Assembly (NCBI GenBank): GCA_021234155.1
Contig: JAJEKV010000004.1
Location: 4,592,109 to 4,656,108 of the forward strand
Length of the DNA: 64,000 nucleotides
From: Isoetes taiwanensis
Lineage: Eukaryota; Streptophyta; Lycopodiopsida; Isoetales; Isoetaceae
Reading direction: 5' to 3'
The translations under genes were made by a program, and so were the position numbers. Under the pieces are notes generated by a model. It was given only the letters and a program-made list of their open reading frames with translations. It was not told where the DNA came from and did not search any database. How positions within the stretch are numbered: position 1 is the stretch's first letter; each line of letters begins with the position of its first letter. Below, in pieces: positions 1-12,639 of this stretch.

Positions 1-1372
1 ACATTATACAAGATGGAGCACTTAAATATCTTGATTGCTATATTGTAAAAGACCACTTAGATGGAAATGTGCAATTGAGGCAAAGAGGAGTTATATACAT
101 TTAAAAAGATCAATTTGGAACTCATACTGCACCTTTGAATTGCAATATGGTCATGATGGTGCTTTATTATGCCCACTTGCATGTTCTGTAGCATTTCCAC
201 AAAGTATGCTTAGGAGGCCAACGCATTAGGGTGCTTGCTATTGACCTCATTACAAAATGCTTATGATTCTTTCAATTTATATTCTCTACATCATTGTTTT
301 TAGGGGACAAACGACAGTCCTCATCCGCTGTTTTGCTCATGATCTCAGCTAACAAATAACAAGGTTTTGAGATTCAAAAATATTCCATGATCCATTCAGA
401 GCCTATTGTTCCGCTTTCTATTTTTTGTGAACATTCTCATGCTGATAAACTTTGGCACGTATTGTTGAGGAGCAATGTTTTGAGGAGCAATGTTTTTTGA
501 GAAGACCAACAACCTTTAGTTTACAACTGAATTTGTTGTTTAACTTGGGCTTTATAGGTAACATAAAGCTTCATCAACGAATGCAACAAGATGTATTATT
601 ATGTTTCAACATTGAGAATGAAAATCCAATTTGCGTCAAAATATGGCAATATTCTAAATACATGTTTGGCATGTTTGGTAATATAACACTTTCTTCCTAA
701 TAAGAGAATCAGTCCATAGGCATTTATTGAACTTTACATAATTCACATCATCTCCAATTGTAATGCTCACTTAAAAAAAAAAACAAGCCACAAGATGATA
801 AGAACCACCCATTAGAAACATTAACTTAATCCGCTAATTCCATATGGAAAATTTTCTATACAGATGTATAATCCACATCTCATATGACTTCATAAACACA
901 AACCACAAACTTGACAGCTAGACAAAATGCAACATAAAGACTAACTTAGAGGGAACATAACATAAGAACAAACTTACGAGGGAGCATGTCACCCCCACAA
1001 AGAGATGAATGTTAATATACACAATCGACCTCCAATGAATGTTCAAAACACTATTCTATTGTGCCCAAAACTACTTCATATAATACAATTAGGCATACCA
1101 AATAACAACTTTGGTACAAACCACTCTGCCCATTTCGACAAACACTGTAAAAGCCCTAAAGAACGCCGCAAGCACAGTATGGTGCATTTTGAATTTCCTC
1201 CTCGAATGGGTTGTTAACGCACTGAGCACTATATTGGCAGAGTCGTGATTTGAAGTGCCTGAGCTTTGCAAAATCGAGATAAAATGCTTTGTTCCTCGCT
1301 AAGATGGTAGGCTCAATCTTTATTACAAGTATCTACAAAATGCATCCAAGTTGTCCCTATTGTCAATGCACC

Positions 1373-1484
1373 GATTAGTTATTCAAATTGGCTACGTTCT
1401 TTTTATTCCTATGCTAAAAGGCCAATGCAACTGATTAGTTATTCAAATTGGCTAATGTTCCTTTATTTCTATGCAAAAGGCCAA
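1373..1484. repeat. 60-bp tandem duplication
   Basis: Two adjacent copies (1373-1432 and 1433-1484) share GATTAGTTATTCAAATTGGC at their start and AAAAGGCCAA near their end. The second is slightly shorter. Confidence 0.85.
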
Positions 1485-3040
1485 GTCCCTTTTCATAAAG
1501 CTGCATTCTAGCTTTAGAATTACCTACTTGCCTTTTTCATATTTGCTGCATCTTGAATTTCTTCTACAGGATATACATTGCTAATAGTTTCATTGTTGTT
1601 TGGAGCCTTTCATTGAAAATACATAGCTTTTTATATAAATTGGAGCTTTAAATCCAGAATGGTCATTGTTTGATTGCAGGAAGGCAGAGTGTGAACCGTT
1701 GTGGGAATAAACCATATTCTTTTCTAAAATGTATTGGTGTTGGTCTTTATGCACCCTTTCAAATATCCCCTTTATTAGAATATGCCATACTTCAATTTCA
1801 GCCTAGAGCGCCTATTTTCTCAATTAGCCATTCCAAATAGGAATAAATGCCCGTGGCCCGAGGCAATCCTTCAAGGAGCCTTTTGTTTGAGCTTCATGAT
1901 GGTGGTACAAGCACAAGATACGTTTAGTATGTCTAGAACTTTGTTCCTTGTTTTTGGTTCTTCTATATTCTAATCTTTTTTGTACTAGGCTTAATAGAGA
2001 AGCCAGCCTTTGCTTTAATTCAAAAACAAGTCTTTTGAGTGGAAATCAGCCAAGCATACTAGGATACTTTTGTGATCCCGCCGCTTTGGGTGCAGGGACA
2101 ACGTGTTTAGACTTCTTTAAGGTTAGAGATTGACACCTTCGTTTTGAAGAAATTATTAACCTTTCTATGACATTCTATTAATTTATTTATTGCAAATGTG
2201 CTTCACGCTCGAGTAGCTCTAATGAAATAGCTTAGCCTATGCCGCTAGATTTCTTGGATTTTCGTGATTTTGATGAGACTTAGAGAACACACTCAAGACA
2301 TGGACAAAGAGGAGTCTTTTTCTATTTCCAAAATTTCAGGTGCATGCCCTTTAGAATGCTTTTTAATTTTCTATGCCTACGATTTGAATGTAAATTGTCC
2401 GTAAGAACTTGCCTTTGTTCAAGTATATAGAATGTTTTGATCTTTTAGTCTTTCATTATGTTCCTAATCTATATCTATGCCACCTTACAGAGACAACCTA
2501 ATTTGAATCTCATTTTGTGCTAAACCGATCCATGGTTGTCTTTCATTGTAGAAAGCGAATAAATGGATGGCGATATAAATGGCATGCCTACAAGCAATGA
2601 GCATTCGAATCTGGTATGGAAGTATTCTCTACCACCACGCGGGATTATGAAAATATATCAAATTGCTTTAAAGTTGGAATTGCAAAAGTCATTTTGTGCA
2701 AAAGAAGCGCATTAAAAGTTGAATCTCAAAAGTTCCAATAACAACATCAAGAAAATCAAATTTAAGTGTTTTCTTTATTGTCAATATTAGTAGTGATCAG
2801 ACTAATTTTTGTTTACACGCTTCATTTCAAGGGATGAATAGAGTGATTATTGCAAGATGTACTACTATTGTATGTATGCAAATGTAACGAGTAGGATCAA
2901 CTTGATGTTTAGAAACGGTTTTGTCAAGTGTGCAATTGAAATAAGTACATCGAGACCATTAATATCAAGCCAAATAGTTGAGCATCATTCGTTAGAGCAG
3001 GAAAGAGAACCAGATTTTAATTGGTTAAGCAAGTTCATCC

Positions 3041-3115
3041 CCAAGAGTTAATTGAACAAATTGGAAAGTCAAATCGCAGATTTCCCAAGAGTTAATTGAA
3101 GAAATTGAAAGTCAA
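3041..3115. repeat. Short direct repeat, about 31 bp
   Basis: Copies at 3041-3072 and 3085-3115 share CCAAGAGTTAATTGAA and end in GAAAGTCAA, separated by 12 bp. Confidence 0.75.
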
Positions 3116-3894
3116 GTTTATTTTATCTTTACCATTCTAATAAAATAAGTACCTTGCTTAAAGATGCATGTTTTGAACTTCATTAGAAGAAAATTTGCTT
3201 TATAGACCTACATTTTTCAACGTCAAGAAGAAAATAAATGTCACTAGAAAACTTTTTGCTTTGACACACAATTTTTAAGTTTAGTAAGAAGAAAATGGTT
3301 TATTTGATCCTCATTGATTCTAATGAAATAAGTACCTTGCTCAATAGATGTATGCTTTTTAATGCTAGCGTAAGAAAATACTTTTAAGAGCTTAATCGTG
3401 TGGATTGAGATCTTTTGAGTTTGTTACCTCCTAACATTGATCGCCCTCTCTATATTTAATGTTTAAAAAGCTTTAAGAGAGCAATCCATTGAAATTAGGT
3501 AGCTATATGCTCATATTTGCAAGCAATAAGTTTTACTAATATCACAATTTCCATCCCATAATATTACAATTCCATCAAGAAATGCCTCAAAATTTGTAAA
3601 ACCCAAACAAGTTTAACCAATCCATTTATTGACACCTTCTCGCTAGCTATAACCGCATGTTGGCTTTTTATATTGTAAAATGTTTCTCAAAAAAGAAATC
3701 AAACCACAAGTTGATAGACATTGTTATGAATTTTAGTTCTATGTGCATGTGATATTGAAATACAAGATCCTTTAGCAACAAAGAACCTTACTTTTTTCCC
3801 TCCACGTTTTGGTGAGTGCCTTTGACATATGAAGATGGATGTAATTGGATTAAAGTCGAGGTGATAAATACAATAGTTACCTTCGACATATGAA

Positions 3895-3938
3895 GTGAGA
3901 TTTGACTTGAATAAAAGTGAGATTTGACTTGAATAAAA
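3895..3938. repeat. Perfect 22-bp tandem duplication
   Basis: GTGAGATTTGACTTGAATAA plus two further A residues occurs twice back to back, at 3895-3916 and 3917-3938. Confidence 0.9.
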
Positions 3939-4265
3939 GTCATGGTCATAAATTTCATAGATTGGAAAGACATATTTGCAATATCCAATTTCTTCTCCAA
4001 GTAAATGGCAATTATAGTAACTCATCATGTAGTTGTTCACTAATGAGTGCTAAGACTATCACAATATCTATTAGCTATGAATCATAATTTAAAGTAAACA
4101 ACTACCCAACAAAGTAGACAGCTACCCAAGAAGTTTTGCTCCCGACGAATATTATAAGTAAATTATTTGCATTATTAAGTACATAATAATTTTAATAATA
4201 ATTTTGGGAACGTACAAAAAGTATAAAACCCCTTTTGGCCATTAGGGTTTCATTTTCCCTTCTTG

Positions 4266-5680
4266 CCTCGGGCCTCTTCTTCCTCCTCCTTTGGCGCCTT
4301 ACTCCTCATGGCTCGGGCCTAACCAAGCAGAAAGTGGTACTTAGATCGAGAGCATTGGGACCCTACGGTTCCCTTTGACCTTCTTCACCTCTACTTGCTT
4401 CAGCGGGTAGATCTTATCTCCAACATGTGGCCATCCGATTATGTCGCTTTCCTTCAGTTCTATTAGAGGAGATTGTACCGCATGCGTTTACAATGAAGAC
4501 GATGAGAGTTTTTATCTTGACTTCCACACCCCGCACTGTGATGTTAGGGTGATGAGCATGCCCGCAATGTCATCAAAGGCATCGACGGCGAGGCACCGAC
4601 CTTCCTATTGTTACAATATATCGGAAATTTGTTTCGAGGTTCGATTTGCATCGGCCATTATCATGGACCAAGACATAGAGGATGAGGAGATTCCCTCACA
4701 GCATTCTTCACTTCTACCTCCGACGACTTTTAAGATGACCAAAATCGCCAACGAAAGCAGGATTTTGTAAGGTGGAAGGAACTTGCCACAGAAGCCCCCT
4801 CGCCAGAAGAAAGCCCTCAAGCTCAAGGGTTAAACCTTTTCCTCCGCAAAGACTCTTTGAATGACCAAGAGTACCGATCTTTGAGGATATCATGTGGGCC
4901 TACCGTGTTCTTACCGAACCGCCAAAAATAGAGATTCTCTATGACCTTTATGGAGTATTGCCAAGATGACTTCATCGACTTCACCACACCGGGTTGTGCA
5001 ACCCGCACCAGAGAGAGCCTATTGGCATATCAGCCCAGGAGCGAGAGCCCGTTGAGACTCTTTTCGCCACTTCGCCGGGCCTATCGAGTGACACACCCCC
5101 AACCTCCAAGAAGAGCAGTTTATGCCCCGACACGCCATCTCTCTCGGATCCGCCTTTGCAAATCACCATGGGAGAGGTGGATCGGGATGAGGAAGACCTT
5201 TGGGACACCAAGGTCAGCCTTAAGGATGACAGTGGAAGAAGAAGAAGAGGAGAAACTCCCCATCAATTTGGAAAAGAAGGCGAGACCTCCACCGACCCTC
5301 GTGTTAGGGCAATGGGCAACCATGTGGCCCGATTCTTTTCTCTCCTCCTGGGCCAAGGAGAGGTGCTATTTTTCTCCAAGAACCTAGGGCCTTCTTTCAA
5401 GCTTTTGGTGGGCGCCCGAGCCATATCCACTTCTGGTGGGCCATAAGAAGATTGACTATCACGCTACCACCATTACTTTGGTCCAGAGATTTGGCTATAG
5501 CAAAGATTGGGGACGTGGCGGCTGCGCTTAACATGCGCCTCCTTGTGGCGGCACCTCCTCGCTACTTGCTTACCACTGAGGCAAAGAGCTCGAGCTGCCT
5601 TTTCGCTAGCCCTAGCGCCACTTTGATGCGTTATCGCCCACCTCCTCAGCCAATGGACGAAGACGAGGGGACCTAGCTCC
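4266..5680 (+). other. G+C-richer coding-like debris, product unknown
   Basis: The base composition rises sharply compared with the flanks, and overlapping frames of 70-150 codons appear on the plus strand (for example 4441-4770, 4994-5446 and 5452-5676). The longest is rich in Pro, Ser, Glu and Arg. This is what a once-coding, now frameshifted exon or a retroelement 5' region looks like. A pyrimidine-rich leader (CTTCTTCCTCCTCC near 4275) precedes it. I recognise no domain. Because a Ty3/gypsy element begins about 1 kb downstream, this block could be part of that element's leader or an independent captured gene. I cannot choose between these. Confidence 0.3.
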
Positions 5681-5689
5681 TAAATAATT

Positions 5690-6600
5690 GTACTATGTAT
5701 TTTGCATTTGAAATAGTTGTACAATTTCCAGCTAGCAATGTCTTAAGCCATGGTTATCACTTGTGATGTGTTATCCTTTATGGTTACCGCTTCTATTGTA
5801 GCAATCAATACATAATGCCAATATAATTTTGAATCGCCTCTTCCATGACGAAGTCATTACGCTTCCGGAATTGTTGGTACTATATACTCATTCCGCCGTT
5901 TTGCGTAAGAAACACCGGAGGAGTAACTAAGAGAGGATCACGTAACGTATATTGAGGGATGACCAAGGACCCCCGAACAAGATTACGGCCAAAGATACAT
6001 ACAGTATCCCGAACAAGAAAGCAACGATGAGATGGAGGAACCCGCAGAGCCGTAAGAACCTTATGATCCGCATAAGGGGATGGAGATAGTTACCATCCTC
6101 CCGAACGGGCCTTCGATGATCCTGAAATGGACCCTCCGCAAGACATGGGACTATCGGAATATGTCCGACATGAAGCTTTCGAGGATGCCAATGACCACCT
6201 CCGCAAATCTTCTACGACTACTTGAGGCTTTTCAACCTTCTCATCATTAGCCCCACTTGGGATTATCAACCCATTATCATCCAGCTTGGGCACGCTACAA
6301 GCTCGCCCGAGTCAGACGTGAGAGTGTGCGCTTATTCCGCCATGTATCCCTTTGCAAACCCCTGCTTCGGATCTTCTAGTTTTGTGTTCTTATGCTTCAA
6401 GATGACTAAGGAAATGACCTGTATCAGGTCCATTTATGTATTATATAACTATAAGTTTATAAATTTCCAAAGCGGTGAAGCTCTTTGAGGTAACCGCTAC
6501 TTCACTTGTAATTAAAATCTTCCGTCGTTTTGCGTGTTCACTTTGTTTTCTCGACATTACCTAAAATGATCTTGCTGTGACACTTATTGTTACTGTAATT
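5690..6600. other. Unassigned sequence upstream of gypsy gag
   Basis: Short coding-like scraps occur near 5930-6240 (acidic, Pro/Asp rich when read on the plus strand), but no frame stays open. I searched here for a 5' LTR matching the sequence that starts at 11960 and for a TGGTATCAGAGC-type primer binding site and found neither. Confidence 0.4.
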
Positions 6601-6616
6601 TTTCTTATATCATCTT

Positions 6617-7810
6617 ATGGTTAATATAGACGGTGCACGCAACGCCGCCTGGCAGACACCCTCAAACGCCAGTCGGTTAACACCCGAACAAGAATTGATG
6701 TTGATGAAAAGACAACTAGGCTTAATTACAAAGCTTATGTGTTGCATGCTAACCCACCACAAAGATGTACAAGAAGACGGACCGAGCTACCTCCTCGTTG
6801 TCGCCTAGTCCACCTACATAGCAGCCGCCCCCACCAACGAACCAGCCCCTCGCACTGGCAAGCGAAAGAGGGCCCACTCTAAACGCCGACGGAGCTCCTC
6901 TAGAGACAGTGCCACCTCTTCAAAATCTGCCACTTCAGTGTCAACCAAATCATCCGCATCATCTGGTGACCATACAAAGCGCCGAGATAAGGAGTACCGC
7001 AAGACGGTTGATACAGCTATAACTAGCATATGGAAGAATAGAAAATTGGCCCAATTTGATGGGAAATCTAGAGGCGGATTGAATGCCGAATCCTGGTTGG
7101 ACGAAATGAAGGAGTTCGGGAGGTCCTATGGCATGACAGAAAAGGATACAGAAAGGTTGCTACCACAAACCCACCGAGCTGCCCGTGATTTGGTGGAAGG
7201 GCTATGCCGTGAGCCAAACATCCGACAGAGTAGATGCAACTTCGAAAGTTTGCCAAGGCCTTCAAGTCGCATTATGTGCCTCGGCACACAAATGCCAACA
7301 GATCCGCACTTTCTACGATTGGAGCAAAAGTATGTCCAGATTGTGCTTACACGGATGAGTTTATGCTACCGAGGCTATATGTACCGGTATGAATGAGAAA
7401 AGGGCAGGGGAAGGCTATATTGAGGGATTGGCACCATCAATCAAACGGATGGTTAAGGCCATAGACCCGAAATCAGTTGCAGAGGCCGAGGCTAAAGCAT
7501 TGAGCCTCGAGGAGGACACACCAAGGAACCAAGATCCCTGGGCCCCGCCCCTTACTCTGCAGCCACGACCGCCCACACCTTACAAAACCCCGCCTCCAAG
7601 TCCGGGGACCCTCTCAACATAACTCCCACGGCCGCCAGGATAAGAAAGTTGCCTTTAGCACGCCTTGATAAGCGTAACAATGCCTAGTAAGGAAGTTCGA
7701 GCCTCTTACAGTCCATTCCTAAAGAGGCCAGAGAACAGCTCCGCCGAGATAAGGCATGCTACAGGTGTATGAGGCCTGGACACTTCATGCAGAATTGTCC
7801 ATATGTTACC
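6617..7810 (+). pseudogene. gypsy gag with CCHC zinc knuckle (broken)
   Basis: The gag capsid region is visible in three successive frames. These are a start-like segment at 6617-6808, a Lys/Arg-rich segment then a capsid-like stretch containing NAESWLDEMKEFG at 6938-7230, and a segment at 7389-7622 with ERAGEGYIEGL-like character. The nucleocapsid knuckle CYRCMRPGHFMQNC (C-x2-C-x4-H-x4-C) lies at about 7755-7796 and would bind RNA for packaging. Frameshifts near 6810, 7260 and 7625 break the protein. Family assignment follows from the knuckle and from the protease and RT directly downstream. Confidence 0.85.
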
Positions 7811-7959
7811 CAGACTGCCCAGCTGGCCATGGCCGACCTCGATTGGGATGAACTTGAGTCAACATTACCTATCGATGAGGACGCCCCAGTACATTCACGG
7901 CAAGGCCTCATATCCTTGCAGCCTATAGAAACCGGCAACGCTGAAAAGTCACCGGCTGT

Positions 7960-8110
7960 CATTTCCACCATAGGCCAAGTAGGCAAGAAGCCTTTTGTAA
8001 TTTTATGGATAATGGGAGTACACATAATTTTGCTTCTCCTAGAATGGCCCAAGTCCTACAACCGAAATCCTAAGGTCACGACCGAGGCCCGCCACTTTAG
8101 CCGCTGGTAA
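7960..8110 (+). pseudogene. gypsy aspartic protease active-site region
   Basis: In the frame starting FCNFMDNGSTHNF the retroviral-type protease motif (usually D-S/T-G-A/S-T-H-N-F) is recognisable. The catalytic Asp codon is at 8008-8010, and Asn replaces the usual Ser. Such proteases cleave the gag-pol polyprotein. The frame differs from the zinc knuckle just upstream, so a frameshift separates them. Confidence 0.8.
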
Positions 8111-8454
8111 GGTTAGACATACTCATGGTTGTCGATCAATCTTAAGATGCTGATTTGCCAGCGCACTAGCCTTGCTATGGGTGCCGAAGTTAATGGATAT
8201 TGGCAAATACGACCTCATTGTTGGAATGGAATTCTTGGCATCCGCAAAAGCCAACATAGACCGAGAAGAGAGAAGTTACCTTCAACGCAGCTAATGGAGC
8301 CCGCGCAGAACTATAAAAGGTCAACCATTCAACCCTATCATGCGCCTATGACCATCCGACAGTTAGATAAAGCTATACGCAAGCAAAAGCTCCCTCAAGC
8401 TATTAGACTTGCTTCCATTGAGTCGATGCTAAGCAAAACCAAGTAATCAACACC

Positions 8455-9360
8455 TTGCCACGGGGATGGCCAAAGATTCTCCATGAATTTAGCGATCTTT
8501 TCCCCGTGACGATCCGTAAGCTTCCTCCTTTTAGAGGGGTAGAATGTGAGATAGCTTTAGAGCCGTGTACTAAGCCTACCAAAGAGGGGCCCCGCACTCG
8601 CATGAGTCCCCCAGAGTTGGCAGAGCTTAAGAAGCAACTTCAAGAGCTACTAAACCTAGGTTTTATTCGACCTAGCTGCTTTTGCCTTTTGGCTCTCTAT
8701 TCTTTTTGTAAAGAAAAAGGACGGCTCCTTTGAGAATGTGTATTGATTATCTAAGAACTCAACAAGCATACCATCAAGAATCGCTATGCTTTGCCGAGGG
8801 CGAGATGATCTAATGGATTAGTTGCAAGGCCAAGTATTTTTCAAAGATTGATCTTCGCCGATATCATCAGATAAGGATTAAAGAGGAGGACATCCATAAA
8901 TCTGTTTTTCAAGACTAGATATGGGCATTATGAGTTTACCGCTATGCCTTTCGATTAACTAATGCCCCCCCAACGCTTTATGCGGTTAATGAATGATGTT
9001 TTCCGACAATACTTGGATGATTTTGTTGTTATTTTCTTTGACGACATTCTCATCTACAGTAAGACTCTAGAAGAGCATGAGAGACATCTTAAATTGGCCC
9101 TACAAAAGTTAAGACGTCATCAGCTTTTTGCCAAATTCTCTAAGTGCAAGTTTGCCACCCAAAGATTGATTATTTGGGCCATATCATTTCGGCAGAGGGA
9201 ATTGCTACAGATCCGCAAAAATAGAGGCCGTAAGGGAATGGCCTATTCCAGGAAATGTCTCCGAGGTCCGAAGTTTCTTGGGATTAGCAGGATAATATCG
9301 AAAGTTTGTAAAGGATTTTGCAAGGATTGCAGCACCTCTTACAAATCTTACAAAGCATGA
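8455..9360 (+). pseudogene. gypsy reverse transcriptase (broken)
   Basis: The segment 8455-8680 encodes the RT N-terminal region: HEFSDLF, then FRGVECEIALEPCTKP, then ELKKQLQELLNLGFIRPS. After stops, the palm region resumes around 8830-8960 (FFKIDLR-like and YEFTAMPF-like pieces). The catalytic block [17 protein letters not shown] lies at about 9010-9060, with both active-site Asp codons intact at 9040-9045. It is followed by [26 protein letters not shown]-type thumb sequence, shifting frame after about 9165. Typical gypsy RTs are one continuous domain of about 180 residues, and here at least three breaks occur. Confidence 0.95.
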
Positions 9361-9539
9361 GAAGGTGAAGGATTGGATGGAGCACTAGAAGACTAAGGTT
9401 CAGTGGAAGTTTCCAAAGCAGCTTAAAGATGCCTTTAACGCCGCGACCGCTCTCACGCTGCCCGATCCTCGACAAGGATAAACTAGTGGCCACGATGCCA
9501 CCAAATTGCCACCGGTGGAGTCCCTGATGCAAGAGGGGA

Positions 9540-9840
9540 GGGTTATTGCCTATGATTCAAAAAAGATGAACGAGACAGAACAGTGATATCCTACCCATGA
9601 TCAGGAATTGTTAGCTGTTGTTCGCGCCTTGCGAATATGGAGACACTACCTCCTTGGTAGAAGATTCCAGTTGGACACGGATCACCAAAGTCTTCGTTAT
9701 TTATCCACCTAACCGAACCTCAACCTCCTCCGCCGAGGAGATGGATGGAATTTCTTGAAGAATATGATTTTGAGATCATGTATAAGCCCGAAAGCACAAT
9801 GTGGTTGCGTGGATGCATTGTCACGCCATCCCTTGGTAAC
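9540..9840 (+). pseudogene. gypsy RNase H (broken)
   Basis: The plus-strand frame contains a [20 protein letters not shown]-like segment (about 9588-9645), then [13 protein letters not shown] ending near 9705. These are the standard Ty3/gypsy RNase H signatures following the RT thumb. This activity removes the RNA strand of the RNA:DNA hybrid. An in-frame stop lies before the YPTHD block, and the frame is lost after 9710. Confidence 0.88.
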
Positions 9841-10019
9841 CCAAACCCATTGTAATGCAATTTCTACACTCACAAGTGAGTTTGGGAAACGATAGAACAG
9901 ACCTTGGCCACGGATCCCCGAAGTTCGCAGGAAATTTGGGCTAGTTTGAGTAAGGAGGCACGACGATAAAGAACGCAAAGATTTCCGCTCATATAAGAAA
10001 GACGGCAAGTCGTTATATC

Positions 10020-10921
10020 ACAAAGATAAGTTGTGTGTACCTCGTGACTTCCTGAAAGCGTAAGTTAATCCTCCATGACACACACAACAGCCCTATAGCT
10101 GGACATGTGGTTTATGAAGACCTATTTTAAAATCCACTCTAGTTACTTTTGGCCTTCGGATGAAGAAGGATATTGCTAGATACATTAAGCAAAGGTCAAG
10201 TGTGTCGCCAGAAACCAAGGCGGAGCAACTAAGAGTTCCGTGAGAGCTACAGCCCGGATGTGCCCAACGAAAGTGGGAAGTGATAACCATGGATTTCATT
10301 GTGGGCCTTCCACTTAACCTCCGCGGGCTATGATGCACTAATGGTGGTCGCCGACAAATTGTCAAAAATGGCTCACTTTTGCCATGTCGCACAACCGACA
10401 CCGCCTTCGACAACCGCCTTGCTCTTCGCGAAAGGAGATCTTCAAAGTTGCACGGAATGCCACGGGTTATTGTATCCGACAGAGATCCCAAATTTGTAAG
10501 TGCATTCTCGAAAGATTTCTTCGCCACCATCCAGACCAAGCTTGCTATGAGTACAACATATCATCCTCAGACAGATGGTCAGACAGAGCGTACCAATCGT
10601 ATTATAGAGGATATGCTACGGAGTTATGTGTGGAGTAAACAATCCCAATGGGCTGACTATATTTATCTGGTAGAGTTTGCCTATAACAGTATGAAAAAAA
10701 GAGTCTTCCGAATCGTCTCCTTTCATGATAAATTATGGTTATCAATGCCTTACTCTAACACATGGCACAACCCCGTGTCGAAAGTGGAGGTTTCTCAACA
10801 ACTCCTCCTGGAGATGCAAGCTTTGGTCGAAGAAGTACGTGGTTACTTGTTAGCTGCACGCAGTCGTCAAAAGAGTGTAGCAGATAAGCACAGGACCCCA
10901 CGAAGTCTTCCGTGTGGGTGA
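10020..10921 (+). pseudogene. gypsy integrase catalytic core (broken)
   Basis: The DDE core is clear. The first Asp is in ITMDFIVGLP (about 10285-10312), followed by ALMVVADKLSKMAHF in a shifted frame. The second Asp is in GMPRVIVSDRDPKF (about 10455-10500). The catalytic Glu is in YHPQTDGQTERTNRIIEDM (about 10558-10615). The N-terminal HHCC zinc region upstream is degraded. The last part, 10379-10921, is open for 180 codons, the longest intact frame of the element. Confidence 0.95.
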
Positions 10922-11328
10922 TGGGCTTAAGATTGGACCGCTCAAGATCCGAACGTATTGGGGAGCAAGCATATCGCCTGGACTTGCCACCCCGCTTAAA
11001 GATCCACAAGGTTTTTCATGTGAGTCTTCTAAAGCAGCACACCCCTGATCCAGAGGAGGTTTTGGAAACCCCAACCCTCCTGGAAATGACAGAGGAGCAG
11101 CTAGAGATAGTGCCTGAAGCTCTTCTTGATCGAGCTTATAAACGTAACCAGGAGGACTCAAATGTTGCAATACTTGGTCAAGGGAAACACTTGCCGCTGG
11201 AGGATGCTATGTGGGTGATGCAAACAGATCTTGAGAAGCACTATCCGGATTTCATGCGCCAATCTCAAGGCCGCACCATCAACGATGCTATCAACCCCGC
11301 CCCCTCGGCAGTAAGCTTGAAGACTTGA
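10912..11328 (+). pseudogene. Integrase C-terminus plus chromodomain remnant
   Basis: KIHKVFHVSLLKQHTPDPEE matches the conserved end of chromovirus integrases (usually HPVFHVSLLK). It is followed by PEALLDRAYKRN, then HLPLEDAMWVMQTDLEKHYPDF, which aligns by eye with the chromodomain pattern (PEKILDRR, then a strand, then EATWE-like and a final helix with FP/YPDF). Chromodomains of this group steer integration to marked histones. The usual central VKWKG strand is not recognisable, so binding is doubtful. The frame is 138 codons. Confidence 0.8.
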
Positions 11329-11946
11329 TTCGGCCGAGAATCAAGAGAGGGGTAGATGCATCGTAGTTAACAACAAGCATCGATGATGGGATCACCCTCG
11401 TGTTCCTTAGGACGCAGGTAATCTTGCCAATGTGGACACGACCACAAACCGCTTGTAAAGCATGTAGTTCATAGCCGTGATTCATCTTGGCTATAATAGG
11501 AACTTGACCATTCCTTACGCCGCAATGAATTAAGTAACCATAGGCATGATAGGTTTCTTGTAGATGAATTTTCTTTTATTTCTTCTAGGGGGTGGACCCT
11601 TCAACCACAACTTAATCATTTTATCTATACAGACTGATATATTGACATGTGCATGCCAGTGAGCAGTACGTGACCTGCCCATGTTAGAGGGTTGCTGATG
11701 GCCCGAATTCTTCACTTTATGTTGTCTACATGTTTTGTTTATTGTTCCACTGATGTTGCTATTGGATTTTGGTCCTTGAACTTTTTTTAATTATGATAAT
11801 CATGTGAACTGCACTTTAGTGCTTAAATTGTTCTAAACTTTGAAGTTTTAATATATTACCTTCTGAGATAAGGAATTTCCTTCCTTCATAACGCCATTTA
11901 CTACATTTTGTATCTAACCCTAATGCCGAGGGACAAGATTAATTCT

Positions 11947-12600
11947 AAGGAGGGGAGAATGTGACGCTCCAAGTATTTATACGGTATACATATAAATACA
12001 CTGACACGTCACCCAGTAGTAGATACGCCACCATGGGGTATGGTAACCTAGGGGGTTGACTTAAAAGGGATTAAATTAGCTATGCTAATTTAATTATTAA
12101 GGATAATAACCTATAATTAAGGAACTCATATTTAAAAGGCATAATAAAGTTAATTATGGTTTGGGAAGGCGCCACGTGGTCACCATCGATTGGCTAACAT
12201 GGTAATGCTAATTGAGACCCATAAGGTGGATCACCCCCCCCCATATCAGCCACTATTCACCTTGAGCAAATGGAGGCGCCACCCTTGTGACCGTAATCAG
12301 CCACCTTGAGTAGCTTGGACGCCACCTTTGTGACCAGAATCTGAACACCAAGACCGAGAAGATGGAAATCCCCAATGATAACGGGTCCAAAAAAACACGT
12401 GGGTGGCTAGTGTAGTTGTGAATTCTAGGATAGCGCCCTGCTGGGCACATGTTGGGTTGGTCGCCCTGTTTCTCTCTCCGTGGTTTATACTCAGAGGAAC
12501 TAACCCTTGATTGTAAAGGTAAGTTCGTTCTCTTTATATTTCGATTCGGGATTGCTTTCAAAGGATGGATTGATGGTTCTTTGCCTAGTATTATTCGAAA
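11947..12600 (+). repeat. Polypurine tract and start of gypsy 3' LTR
   Basis: AAGGAGGGGAGAA (11947-11959) is a polypurine tract and TGTGACGCTCCAAG from 11960 is a typical LTR 5' end. A TTCTCTTTATATTTC stretch near 12526-12540 could be the promoter. The 3' end of the LTR is not determined because no second copy exists in the window; the given end is a minimum estimate. Confidence 0.6.
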
Positions 12601-12639
12601 TGGGGGAATTAAGGGGGGTAGAGACCTCGAGGCCATTTA

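Larger units (their letters stand above)
1..4265. other. Gene-poor A+T-rich stretch
   Basis: No frame longer than about 115 codons is open on either strand, and none of the short ones resembles a protein I know. The composition is A+T rich, as in plant intergenic or intronic DNA. Only short tandem duplications stand out, listed separately. Confidence 0.6.
6617..12600 (+). mobile_element. Decayed Ty3/gypsy chromovirus
   Basis: The domain order gag, CCHC zinc knuckle, aspartic protease, reverse transcriptase, RNase H, integrase, chromodomain remnant is diagnostic of a Ty3/gypsy chromovirus, an LTR retrotransposon that replicates through a cytoplasmic particle and integrates into chromatin. All domains are on the plus strand, in order, over 4.7 kb. 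None is in one uninterrupted frame, so the copy is old and non-autonomous. A polypurine tract (11947-11959) is followed directly by TGTGACGCTCC at 11960, the expected start of a 3' LTR. No matching 5' LTR was seen upstream of gag, so the 5' end is truncated or rearranged. Confidence 0.93.

Noticed and set aside
5690-6600. 5' LTR of the first gypsy element
   Set aside because: No similarity to the sequence from 11960 and no primer binding site before the gag.
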